64,000 nucleotides of DNA, from assembly GCF_022414595.1 (NCBI RefSeq), contig NZ_JADWYO010000004.1, positions 124,001-188,000 of the forward strand, in the 5' to 3' direction. A model generated the notes under the pieces. It did no database searches and was not told the DNA's origin. It saw only the letters and a list, made by a program, of their open reading frames with translations. Below are positions 56,782 through 64,000 of the stretch, piece by piece (the stretch's first letter is position 1; each line of letters opens with the position of its first letter). This stretch comes from Streptomyces sp. MUM 203J. GTDB taxonomy: Bacteria; Actinomycetota; Actinomycetes; Streptomycetales; Streptomycetaceae. The position numbers and the translations under genes were made by a program.

Positions 56782-57225
56782 CCCACCAGGCTACCGGTGT
56801 GGACTCGGCTCACCCCACCGCATATCACCGAGCGTATCGATTTGCCCCATTTTGCAGGAATGCAACCGATATGGGGAGGGAAAGTCGCGCCCTTGGTTGT
56901 CCACAGAGTGCCGTGCGGCGCGGATGTTATCCACAGGCTGTGCGGATAGGTGTGAACTCCGGAACTGATCACTCCGAAAGTGCCGGACGGAGGGGGTGAA
57001 TCGTCGACCAAACCGACCTCCCGCACTCATTTCGGGTGGGAATTGCTCACTCCAAGGGGTTGATTGAAGGAATTGGAGTGACGCGCCCGACCGTGGGGTG
57101 CTGAAGGGCTCTGAAGGATGGCTACACCGATTTATCGACCTTGTCCCGTTCCGCTCGAACCGAGGTGGACGCCCGATGTCGACTTGTCCCCAGGGAGGGC
57201 CGCCGCCCTGTGGATAACTTTGCGG
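56782..57225. promoter_or_regulatory. serS upstream region with three DnaA boxes
   Basis: The 444 bp between the pheA end and the serS start holds TTGTCCACA at 56897-56905, TTATCCACA at 56927-56935 (30 bp apart, same strand) and TGTGGATAA at 57209-57217 (minus). No gene, T-box or strong hairpin is seen; it is more AT-rich than its surroundings, especially 56815-56880 and 57030-57085. Confidence 0.6.
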
Positions 57226-58164
57226 CTACGCTCCGCGTCCGTCCTGGCAGCGTGCCAGCCAGTCCGCCGCCGCCGTGAAGTCCCCGTCCGACGTGCCCGG
57301 CCGGAGCGTCCGCACCTGGTCCGGGGTGACCCCCGCGCGGGGATACGAGCCGAGAAAACGCACCTTCGGGCAGATCCGCTTCAGCCCCATCAGCGCCTCA
57401 CCCATACGACGGTCCGAGACATGGCCTTCGGCGTCCACGGCGAAGCAGTAGTTGCCGATGCCGGCCCCCGTGGGCCGCGACTGGATCAGCATCAGGTTCA
57501 CACCCCGCACAGCGAACTCCTGGAGCAGTTCCAGCAGGGCACCCGGGTGGTCGTCGCGCAACCAGAGGACCATGGACGTCTTGTCCGCCCCGGTCGGAGC
57601 GGAAGGCCGTGCCGGACGCCCCACCAGCACGAACCGCGTCTCGGCGTTCTCCGCGTCGTGGATGTCGGTGACCAGCGCCTCAAGCCCGTACGTCGCAGCC
57701 GCGAAGGCCCCGGCGAAGGCCGCGTCGTACCGGCCCTCCTGCACCAGCCGTGCCCCATCCGCGTTCGACGCGGCCGATTCCCACACCGCCTCCGGCAGAT
57801 GAGTCCGCAGCCAGTTGCGCACCTGAGGCTGGGCCACGGGGTGGCCGGTCACCGTCTTGATGTCGGACAGCTGGGTCCCCGGCCGCACCAGCAGTGCGAA
57901 CGCGATCGGCAGCAGCACCTCGCGGTAGATCATCAGGGGCTTGCCCGACGCCAGCTCGTCGAGGGTCGCGGTGACCCCGCCCTCCACCGAGTTCTCGATC
58001 GGTACGAGCGCGGCGGCCGCCTCTTCGTTCCGTACGGCGTCCAGTGCCGCCGGCACCGACAGCATCGGTACCAGCTCTCGTGTCGCGGCTTCCGGCAGCG
58101 TTCGCAGGGCGGCTTCGGTGAACGTGCCCTCGGGGCCGAGATAGGTGAATCGCGTGGCCGACAT
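57226..58164 (-). CDS. pheA: Prephenate dehydratase
   Basis: This 312-residue enzyme converts prephenate to phenylpyruvate. The catalytic domain covers residues 1-190: TYLGPEGTFTEAAL at the N-terminus, VPIENSVEGGVTATLDEL and TRFVLVG; the ACT domain (about 200-290) has the ESRP-like motif IQSRPTGAGIGNYCF for Phe feedback control. The ATG at 58164 has no ribosome binding site but is 7 bp past TAGGGT, a plausible -10, so it is probably leaderless. Confidence 0.95.
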   Translation of the reverse strand: MSATRFTYLGPEGTFTEAALRTLPEAATRELVPMLSVPAALDAVRNEEAAAALVPIENSVEGGVTATLDELASGKPLMIYREVLLPIAFALLVRPGTQLSDIKTVTGHPVAQPQVRNWLRTHLPEAVWESAASNADGARLVQEGRYDAAFAGAFAAATYGLEALVTDIHDAENAETRFVLVGRPARPSAPTGADKTSMVLWLRDDHPGALLELLQEFAVRGVNLMLIQSRPTGAGIGNYCFAVDAEGHVSDRRMGEALMGLKRICPKVRFLGSYPRAGVTPDQVRTLRPGTSDGDFTAAADWLARCQDGRGA

Positions 58165-58237
58165 ACCGGTCACCCTAATGCGCCGAAGCCCCAGGTGGCC
58201 GATCTTCGCCCGGGGATCATGCGTTCCCTGATGCGCC

Positions 58238-58251
58238 GTTTCACGTGAAAC
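58238..58251. promoter_or_regulatory. parS: parS site 8
   Basis: Perfect ParB site in the 168-bp gap between pheA and dtpA. Confidence 0.95.
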
Positions 58252-58260
58252 CTCAGAGCC

Positions 58261-58274
58261 GTTTCACGTGAAAC
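58261..58274. promoter_or_regulatory. parS: parS site 9
   Basis: Perfect ParB site 23 bp centre-to-centre from site 8, about two helical turns. Confidence 0.95.
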
Positions 58275-58332
58275 ATGGACACCCTGAGCCATCCAGCCCA
58301 GCCCCATCCCGGTCTCTGCCTCTTGGCCCGCG

Positions 58333-59598
58333 TCAGCTCTCCAGCAGTCGCTGCCCCACGTACTCGCCCTCTTTCGGCCCGCCAGGGACTGCGAACAGGC
58401 CGCTCGCCTCGTGCCGGATGAACGCGGACAGCGCGTCGCCGCGGTCCAGCTTCCGCTGCACGGGCACGAAGCCCTTCAGCGGATCGGCCTGCCAGCAGAC
58501 GAACAGCAGTCCTGCGTCGGGTGCCCCGTCCGGCCCGATGCCGTCGTGGAAGGAGAAGGGCCGCCGCAGCATCGTGGCCCCGCCGTTCTGCTCCGGTGCC
58601 GAGATGCGGGCATGTGCGTCGGCGGCGATGACCGGCTTACCGTCGGCCCCCAGCTTGTCCAGGTCCGGCTCTGTCGTCTCCGTGCCCCCCGAGAGCGGGG
58701 CACCGTCTGACTTACGCCGCCCGATGACGGCCTCCTGCCGCTTCAGGGGCAGCTGGTCCCAGTCGTCCAGCAGCATGCGGATCCGGCGCACCACCGCGTA
58801 CGAGCCGCCCGTCATCCACGGCTGGTCGCCGCCCGCCGCGACGAAGATGTGCCGGTCGAAATCGGGGTCGGTGGGTTTCGGATTGCCCGTGCCGTCGACC
58901 TGGCCCATCAGATTGCGGGCCGTCATCGGCTGCGCGGTGGCTCCGGGTGAGCGGTTGAAGCCGTTCATCTGCCAGCGCACAGCGGCCGTGCCGCCCGCCT
59001 CCTTCTGGAGCGTGCGCAGCGCGTGGAACGCGACCAGCGCGTCGTCCGCGCCGATCTGCACCCAGAGGTCGCCGTTGGACCGCTTCTGGTCGAGCTGGTC
59101 GGCGGAGAACGCGGGCAGCGGGTCGAGCTGGCGCGGTCGCTGGGCCTCCAGGCCCGTCCGGTCGAAGAAAGAGGCACCCAACCCGAAGGTGACGCTCAGC
59201 GAACTGGGTCCCGCGTCCCGGGCCACGCCGCCGTCGGTGGTGCCCGTCGGCTCGCCCGCCATCAGTCGCTCCGCCGCCCCCGACCAGCGGCGCATCAGCG
59301 CGACCGCCTCCTTGCGGCCCGCGCCCGGTGCCAGGTCGAAGGCGACGAGATGGCCGCGTGACTGGAGAGGCTGGAGGATGCCCGCCTGGTGGGCGCCGCG
59401 GAACGGCACCCGGGTGGATCCGACCGTGGCCAGCGCCGGTACGTCGCCGGAGCCTCCGCCCAGCGCCGCATACCCGCCGGCGCCCGCGGCCGCGCCCACC
59501 ACCAGGCCGGTCGCGCCCGCGGCGCCCACGGTGCCCAGCAGCCGCCGTCTCGACATCTCCGGATGCGCTTCCGTCTGCGCGTCGGTGTTCAGGTCCAT
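58333..59598 (-). CDS. dtpA: Dye-decolorizing peroxidase DtpA/EfeB-like, Tat-exported
   Basis: A 421-residue extracytoplasmic haem peroxidase. The twin-arginine signal is SRRRLLGTVG (residues 16-25). The Dyp signature GxxDG is present as GQVDGTGNP (catalytic Asp), with the proximal haem His in ADAHARISAPE and the distal Arg in MLRRPFSFHDG. It is the last gene of ycnI-sco-ecuC-copCD-dtpA, the copper-delivery set described in S. lividans, where DtpA works with Sco and ECuC in maturing a copper oxidase (recalled). It could also be called EfeB; gene context favours DtpA. Confidence 0.92.
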   Translation of the reverse strand: MDLNTDAQTEAHPEMSRRRLLGTVGAAGATGLVVGAAAGAGGYAALGGGSGDVPALATVGSTRVPFRGAHQAGILQPLQSRGHLVAFDLAPGAGRKEAVALMRRWSGAAERLMAGEPTGTTDGGVARDAGPSSLSVTFGLGASFFDRTGLEAQRPRQLDPLPAFSADQLDQKRSNGDLWVQIGADDALVAFHALRTLQKEAGGTAAVRWQMNGFNRSPGATAQPMTARNLMGQVDGTGNPKPTDPDFDRHIFVAAGGDQPWMTGGSYAVVRRIRMLLDDWDQLPLKRQEAVIGRRKSDGAPLSGGTETTEPDLDKLGADGKPVIAADAHARISAPEQNGGATMLRRPFSFHDGIGPDGAPDAGLLFVCWQADPLKGFVPVQRKLDRGDALSAFIRHEASGLFAVPGGPKEGEYVGQRLLES

Positions 59599-59605
59599 GT
59601 GCAGG

Positions 59606-61591
59606 TCAGCCGATCTTGACGTTCTTGTCGATGGTGGTCTGGTCGATGTCGGACGTACGGACCGTCACCCGGATCCGCCACTCGCCCGGCATGGGAAGCT
59701 GCGCGGACCGGGCCTTCCACTGCCCGGTCCCGGTCGGCTCCAGAGCGACCGGCAGCGGGCCGATCTCCTGGGCGTCGAGCGTGAACGACACCTTCAGTTC
59801 CGGCACGTCACGCGGCTTGTCGTCGGGGCCGGCCACGAACACCTGCAGAGTGTTGCCGCCCGAGCGGCCGGGGTCGAGGGCCAGTCGGACCGTTCCCCTG
59901 CCGTCCGGCCCGCCCGTGTCGTACGGCAGCTTCACATCGACGGGCCGGTCCGGGACGGCGGTCGAGGAGGCTGCCCGGGCCTGGTCGGCCTGCTCCTGGG
60001 TCCGGCCCGGCTCGGTCGCGGTGAGGGCGGTGGTCACCGCCAGGACCAGGACGGCGACGGCGGCCTCGGTGAGGACGGAGCGCCGGAGTCCGGCCCGAGC
60101 CGGGTCGGCGTCCCGGATGCGCCGACGGCGCGCGGTCGCCACGGCGGCCCGTTGCCGGGCGAGCTGAGCGGCCCGCAAGGGATCCTCGTTCCCGACGTCC
60201 CGAGGCCCCGCATCCGGCCCTTCCATGGGATCTTCCTCCAGCGCCGCTTCCCCCGCGTCCTGGCGCGTGCCCTTTTTGACCGCTTCCCGCTTCTCATGCG
60301 AGGAGGCCGGCACGGTCTCGGTGAGCAGCCCCGTCCAGCGGCGCGACGCCCAGGCGACCGCCAGCAGGACACCGATCAGTCCCGCCTTCACCAGCAGCAG
60401 TTGCCCGTACGCGGTTCCGGTCAGCGCCGTCCAGGAACCGACCTGCCGCCAGGACTGATACAGCCCGGTCGCGACCAGGACCACCACGGAGCCGAAGGCG
60501 ACCTGCGAGTACCGCCGCACCGCGGCCGGGCCGATGGCGCCCTCGCCGTCGGACCCCCGGTGCAGCGCCACGAGCAGAGTGGCGAGCCCGCCCAGCCAGC
60601 CGGCCACGGCGAGCATGTGCAGCACGTCCACCGGCATGGCCACCCCGGGCTGACGCCCCGTCGACGGGTGCTCCGACAGCGCCCAGGTCCCGGCGAGCCC
60701 GGCCGCCAGGACCATCCCGCCCACAGCGAGCCCGAAGGACAGGTCCTTCCGCTCCGCCTGCCCGCCACCGGCACCGTCCCCGCGCCGCGCGTACGCTCCG
60801 AACAGCACCGCGAGGAACAGCGCCGCCGCTCCGAGCAGCAGCAGCCGGGACGTGAGTGCCGCACCGGTCTTGGTGTCCAGCACGGCCCGCAGCCCGCCCA
60901 GGTCCAGAGCATCGCCCAGCTCACCCGACCCGGTGTACGGGCTCCGCAGCATCAGCAGCGCCAGGGTCGCCGCCGTCAGCGTCACCCACCCGTACGCGAC
61001 CAGCCGCTGCACCGGCCGCACCGCCGCCCCACCAGGCCAGCAGACCAGCAGGAACGCGGTGCCGCCGACCAGCACGATGAATCCCGCGTACGAGGCGTAC
61101 CGCCCGGCGTCGTACAGCGCGCCCACCGGTCCGCCACCGGCCTTCTGCGCGGGCAGGGCCACCGTCGTCTCCGAGGGTGCGCCGATGGAGAAGGTGAACG
61201 CGCCCGAGATCGGGTGACTGTCGGCGGACACGGCCTGCCAGGCCACGGTGTAGGTGCCGTCCGGGAGCCCGGACCGCAGATCGACGCCGTACTGGACGAC
61301 CGAGCCGCTGCACAGGTCCTGCAGTTCCCCGACGTCGGCACGCTTGCCGCTCGGTTCGAGGACCCGGATCGAGTCGTCGCCCATCGCGACCTTCTCGGAG
61401 AAGGTGAGCGTGACGCGCCCGGGCGCCGTGGCGACCACCGCCCCGTCCTCCGGGTCGCTGCCGGTCAGTGTGGAGTGCGCGGCGGCCGTGCCGGAGAGCA
61501 CGGTGCCGAGCAGCGCCACGGTGAACACCAGCAGCGCCCACAGGCGTAGTGCCGCTGCGGGGGGTCCGCAGCGGGAGGCGGTGGCCGTCAT
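59606..61591 (-). CDS. CopC-CopD copper fusion protein with YtkA-like tail
   Basis: A 661-residue protein of three parts: signal peptide and CopC-like domain (residues 1-140, beginning AAAHSTLTGSDPEDG with the metal-ligand His), CopD with about eight helices (about 160-430), an acidic/basic cytosolic segment (430-500), one more helix and an extracytoplasmic domain with VSFTLDAQEIGPLPVALEPTGTGQWKA, similar to YtkA. It is 7 bp before dtpA and 28 bp after ecuC. It would take up or hand on copper at the membrane. Confidence 0.9.
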   Translation of the reverse strand: MTATASRCGPPAAALRLWALLVFTVALLGTVLSGTAAAHSTLTGSDPEDGAVVATAPGRVTLTFSEKVAMGDDSIRVLEPSGKRADVGELQDLCSGSVVQYGVDLRSGLPDGTYTVAWQAVSADSHPISGAFTFSIGAPSETTVALPAQKAGGGPVGALYDAGRYASYAGFIVLVGGTAFLLVCWPGGAAVRPVQRLVAYGWVTLTAATLALLMLRSPYTGSGELGDALDLGGLRAVLDTKTGAALTSRLLLLGAAALFLAVLFGAYARRGDGAGGGQAERKDLSFGLAVGGMVLAAGLAGTWALSEHPSTGRQPGVAMPVDVLHMLAVAGWLGGLATLLVALHRGSDGEGAIGPAAVRRYSQVAFGSVVVLVATGLYQSWRQVGSWTALTGTAYGQLLLVKAGLIGVLLAVAWASRRWTGLLTETVPASSHEKREAVKKGTRQDAGEAALEEDPMEGPDAGPRDVGNEDPLRAAQLARQRAAVATARRRRIRDADPARAGLRRSVLTEAAVAVLVLAVTTALTATEPGRTQEQADQARAASSTAVPDRPVDVKLPYDTGGPDGRGTVRLALDPGRSGGNTLQVFVAGPDDKPRDVPELKVSFTLDAQEIGPLPVALEPTGTGQWKARSAQLPMPGEWRIRVTVRTSDIDQTTIDKNVKIG

Positions 61592-61619
61592 CAGCTCGCG
61601 TTCCTTCTCACTCGGCCGT

Positions 61620-62111
61620 TCAGTGGTGCTGGTGCGCGTCGGCCGCCTTGGCCGGGTTGTGGGTCCGCGCTTCCACCGGGACCTCGACGGTGACCGCGTC
61701 GGCGTCCTTGAAGCGCAGCTCGACGCGGACCTTGTCGCCCTGCTTCAGCTCCCGCTTCAGCGCCATGAACATCAGATGGCTGCCTCCGCGCTCCAGCTTC
61801 AGCTCACCGTTGGCCGGTACGTCGAAGGACTGGACCTGCTGCATCTTCTGGTTCTTCGTCTCGTGCATCTGTACGTCGTCCGAGACATCGCTGCTCACCG
61901 AGGTCAGGGTGGCGTCGGCTCCACCCGTGTTGGTGAGGGTGAGGAAGCCCCCGGCCATGTCGCGGTTGACGGGTTCCGGGATGAACGCGCCGCTGACCTT
62001 CAGCTCGGGCGCGGTGCCACCGGAGGCGTCGGCGGACGAGCAGCCGCCGAGGGCCAGCCCGCCTACCAGAGCGAGTGCGGAGGTGAATATGACGGTAGTG
62101 CGGCGGTTCAC
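61620..62111 (-). CDS. ecuC: PCu(A)C copper chaperone, lipoprotein (ECuC)
   Basis: A 163-residue lipoprotein: lipobox LALGGC with Cys at about 24, then the PCuAC fold with copper motif H-M spaced over MHETKNQKM and SHLMFMALK. The C-terminal tail ends HQHH. Its start ATG overlaps the sco stop (ATGA). In S. lividans the homologue gives copper to Sco (recalled). Confidence 0.92.
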   Translation of the reverse strand: MNRRTTVIFTSALALVGGLALGGCSSADASGGTAPELKVSGAFIPEPVNRDMAGGFLTLTNTGGADATLTSVSSDVSDDVQMHETKNQKMQQVQSFDVPANGELKLERGGSHLMFMALKRELKQGDKVRVELRFKDADAVTVEVPVEARTHNPAKAADAHQHH

Positions 62112-62824
62112 GGGTTCTCTCCACGGATGAGCTTCGGCAGGTCGTTGGTGTAGTCCTCGACGGTCGTGTCATCGCCGTAGAGGACATACCCCTGGTCCGT
62201 CTTCGGGGAGAAGGCGATGACCTGGGCGCCGTGCATGGAGACGACCTTGCCGTCCTCGTCCTTCGTCGGTGGGTCGATGCCGATGCCCATCGTCTTGGCC
62301 CCCGCCTGGATGGCGGAGAAGTCGCCGCTGAGCCCGATGAAGGACGGGTCACCGGCGGACGGCAGCCACTTGCCGAGTTCCTCCGGGGTGTCGCGCTCGG
62401 GGTCGGTGGTGATGAAGACGACCTGAAGCTTGTCCAGCTCCTCCTGAGGGAGCTTCTTCGAATCGGACAGGTCCCTCAGCGCGGTGGAGATGTTGCTCAT
62501 GGTCAGAGGGCAGACATCGGGGCAGTGGGTGTAGCCGAAGTAGATCAGAGTCGGCTTGCCCTTGGTGCGCTCCCGCAGGTCGAACGGCTTGCCGGTGGTG
62601 TCCGTCAGGACCAGGCCGGGCTTGGTGAACGGCCGGTCCAGGACGGTGGCCGCCTTGGTGGATCCGGCGGCGACGGACACGTCCGCGACAGGCTGGTCGC
62701 CGGGTGCGCTGCCGGTGCCGCAGGCGGACAGCGCGAGCGCCGCCGCCGTGACGAGCGCCGCCGCGAACAGCGGGGTGCGCCGGGCCGCGCGGCGGGGCCG
62801 CGCGGCGCGGTTGGGGTTGAGCAT
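62108..62824 (-). CDS. sco: Sco-family copper chaperone, lipoprotein
   Basis: A 238-residue protein with lipobox LSAC (Cys near 35) and a thioredoxin fold. Copper ligands are the Cys pair in THCPDVC and the late His in SMHGAQVIAF. Sco loads the CuA centre of cytochrome c oxidase. It is 31 bp after ycnI and overlaps ecuC by four bases. No strong ribosome binding site stands before the ATG. Confidence 0.93.
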   Translation of the reverse strand: MLNPNRAARPRRAARRTPLFAAALVTAAALALSACGTGSAPGDQPVADVSVAAGSTKAATVLDRPFTKPGLVLTDTTGKPFDLRERTKGKPTLIYFGYTHCPDVCPLTMSNISTALRDLSDSKKLPQEELDKLQVVFITTDPERDTPEELGKWLPSAGDPSFIGLSGDFSAIQAGAKTMGIGIDPPTKDEDGKVVSMHGAQVIAFSPKTDQGYVLYGDDTTVEDYTNDLPKLIRGENP

Positions 62825-62855
62825 GGGTTCTCTCTCTGGTGAGGGGTGGACGACG

Positions 62856-63647
62856 TCAGGCGGAGCGGCGGCGTCCGGCCAGGACGCCGAAGGCCACACC
62901 GGCGGCACCGACCAGGATGCCCACGATGCCGAGCACCCGGGCTGTGGTGTCGCTCGCATCGGCGGCGGCCGCTACGCCCTTCGTGCCGGTGCCCGCGTCG
63001 CTCTTCTCGGTCCTGCCGCTGTCGGCAGCGGCCTTCGCACCGGCGTCCGCCGCACCGTGGTGACCCTCGGCAGCCGCTGCAAGCTTCAGAACGGGGGCGG
63101 GACTGTCCGGCTCCTCGCCGCCTTCCTTCGGCTCCTCGATCCAACGGACGACCTCGTCGTTGTCGTACGTCTGGAGAGCCTTGAAGACGAGCTGGTCGGT
63201 GTCCTCGGGCAGGCGGCCCAGGGAGACCGGGAACTGCTGGAACCGCCCGGGCTCGATCTTCGCACCGTCGGCCGTCCACGTGATCTTGGAGGGCGCCTCG
63301 GTGATCTTCTTGCCGTGCAGCTCCAGCGGCTTCTTCAGCTCCGCGCGCTCGACCTCGACCTTCCAGCCGGGCACGGCCTGGGGCATCACGGACGCCAGCG
63401 GGTGATCGGTGGGCAGGGTGACCTCCAGCTTCACGGTGGAGGCGTTGTCCCGCTCGTTCGGGACCTTGAAGTTGACCGTGGCGTAGCCGCCCTTGGCGGC
63501 CGCGCCCTGCGGCTGGACGCTGACGTGTGCGTACGCGGACGGGGACAGCAGCAGAACGGACGAGACGGCCAGCCCCCCGGCGACAGCCATACGGCCGAGC
63601 GCGGAAGGGACGGACCGGGCGGAAGCGGCGGACGTGGTACGGCTCAT
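62856..63647 (-). CDS. ycnI: YcnI/DUF1775 copper-binding membrane-anchored protein
   Basis: A 263-residue protein: signal peptide cleaved after SAYA, so the mature N-terminus is His (HVSVQPQ), the expected ligand of the monohistidine copper site known for B. subtilis YcnI. The DUF1775 domain spans about 45-190 (DHPLASVMPQAVPGWKVE, with the conserved Trp), then a low-complexity Ala/Gly/Asp stretch and a C-terminal helix (LGIVGILVGAAGVAFGVLAG) ending in RRRSA. The ATG at 63647 is preferred over a GTG four codons earlier. It leads the copper operon. Confidence 0.92.
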   Translation of the reverse strand: MSRTTSAASARSVPSALGRMAVAGGLAVSSVLLLSPSAYAHVSVQPQGAAAKGGYATVNFKVPNERDNASTVKLEVTLPTDHPLASVMPQAVPGWKVEVERAELKKPLELHGKKITEAPSKITWTADGAKIEPGRFQQFPVSLGRLPEDTDQLVFKALQTYDNDEVVRWIEEPKEGGEEPDSPAPVLKLAAAAEGHHGAADAGAKAAADSGRTEKSDAGTGTKGVAAAADASDTTARVLGIVGILVGAAGVAFGVLAGRRRSA

Positions 63648-63752
63648 GACGGAACACACTCCACAAGTCGGGTAGCGGTGGATGCGCCGGCGCCCGCCGC
63701 GGCAGCGGCAAGACGTGTCGGCGCCGCGCCCCGCCCATCGGAGCGGGTCGCG

Positions 63753-64000
63753 TCAGGCGGCGAGTGCGTATGCGGCCGGGGGGCCGCGCCTGATCACCGA
63801 GTGCTGGAGTGCGTCCGCCGCCGACGGCAGCGGAACGTCGTCATCACCGCGCGGCGCCCGCCGAGCCTGGGAGGGCGGCGTGTCCGCCCCGGCGACCAGA
63901 AGTCGTACGAGGGTGAGGGCGTCCCGCAACGACCGCACGAGGGCCTGTTCGGCGGCCTCGGCCACGCCCCGGGCCGACAGGCGGGCCAGCCGGGAGAGCC
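63753..64000 (-). CDS. Unidentified protein, C-terminal part
   Basis: The frame is open to the right edge, so only the last 82 residues are seen: helical, rich in Ala, Leu and Arg (AEQALVRSLRDALTLVRLLV), then a flexible, Asp/Pro-rich tail. No family can be assigned. It points the same way as ycnI but is 105 bp upstream of it, so it could be the first gene of that operon or independent. Confidence 0.5.
   Translation of the reverse strand, partial: LSRLARLSARGVAEAAEQALVRSLRDALTLVRLLVAGADTPPSQARRAPRGDDDVPLPSAADALQHSVIRRGPPAAYALAA

Noticed and set aside
57118..57180. tRNA-like T-loop (GGTTCGAGC on the minus strand)
   Set aside because: No cloverleaf arms or acceptor stem pair around it.
56782..57225. 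Serine T-box before serS
   Set aside because: No T-box consensus (AGGGTGGNACCGCG) and no stem I signature; DnaA boxes explain part of the region.
58268..61549. 1093-codon plus-strand frame over the copper operon
   Set aside because: Antisense shadow of dtpA and copCD; composition is Arg/Pro/Gly-rich and low in motifs.
63648..63752. CsoR copper-repressor operator before ycnI
   Set aside because: No TACCC-N-GGGTA-type palindrome could be seen in the 105-bp gap.

Overview
The window is a high-GC chromosomal segment of a Streptomyces. Evidence is the extreme G/C third-position bias, frequent GTG starts, the sporulation pair ssgR-ssgA, Tat and lipoprotein signals, and nine perfect copies of the ParB-binding site parS (GTTTCACGTGAAAC). 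Dense parS sites and DnaA boxes together with rpsF-ssb-rpsR-rplI and dnaB place it near oriC; dnaA, dnaN and parAB are not inside the window. Gene order matches, from memory, the core region right of oriC in S. coelicolor.

Layout. 1-3.3 kb: end of a membrane glycosyltransferase-like gene, then on the minus strand a FemX-like peptidoglycan branching enzyme and an alanine-racemase-like protein. 3.5-8.6 kb: rpsF-ssb-rpsR-rplI with a strong terminator and two parS sites, a MATE exporter, and dnaB preceded by DnaA boxes. 8.8-13.7 kb: LysE-type exporter, GNAT, NUDIX, LysR, a PLP Cys/Met-metabolism enzyme, a small membrane protein and a cupin. 13.9-19.3 kb: DUF5326-like protein, ssgR, ssgA, a YibE/F-like membrane protein with a His-rich N-terminus, and thiC behind a TPP riboswitch carrying two parS sites. 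19.5-24.9 kb: DUF805 protein, membrane protein, metallophosphatase, LacI regulator and a HisC-like aminotransferase. 24.9-31.7 kb: a cyclophilin-like gene with its own palindromic operator, divergent from a Rex-type operator and cydA-cydB-cydCD; cydCD contains two parS sites, one at its start codon. 31.9-35.0 kb: M23 endopeptidase, HAD phosphatase, LLM-class oxidoreductase.

35.2-44 kb looks accessory: TetR / aromatic FAD monooxygenase / metallo-beta-lactamase hydrolase with paired operators; SDR / darcynin-like protein / TetR with another operator; a broken partial copy of the LLM oxidoreductase; a large secreted NHL-propeller protein; and gene-poor, apparently decayed stretches. 44.4-54.3 kb: KptA RNA phosphotransferase, MerR regulator, an EphD-like hydrolase-SDR fusion coupled to an M24 peptidase-like gene, a four-gene ABC cluster, and lpd. 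54.7-58.2 kb: serS with a coupled HAD gene, and pheA. 58.3-63.7 kb: two parS sites and the extracytoplasmic copper set ycnI-sco-ecuC-copCD-dtpA. A truncated gene runs off the right edge.

The observations most worth a second look are the placement of parS inside functional elements (the variable arm of the thiC riboswitch, the cydCD start codon, the CydD linker), the DnaA boxes spread over promoters outside oriC, and the two TetR-controlled oxidoreductase cassettes. I found no CRISPR array, insertion sequence, prophage, rRNA or tRNA.
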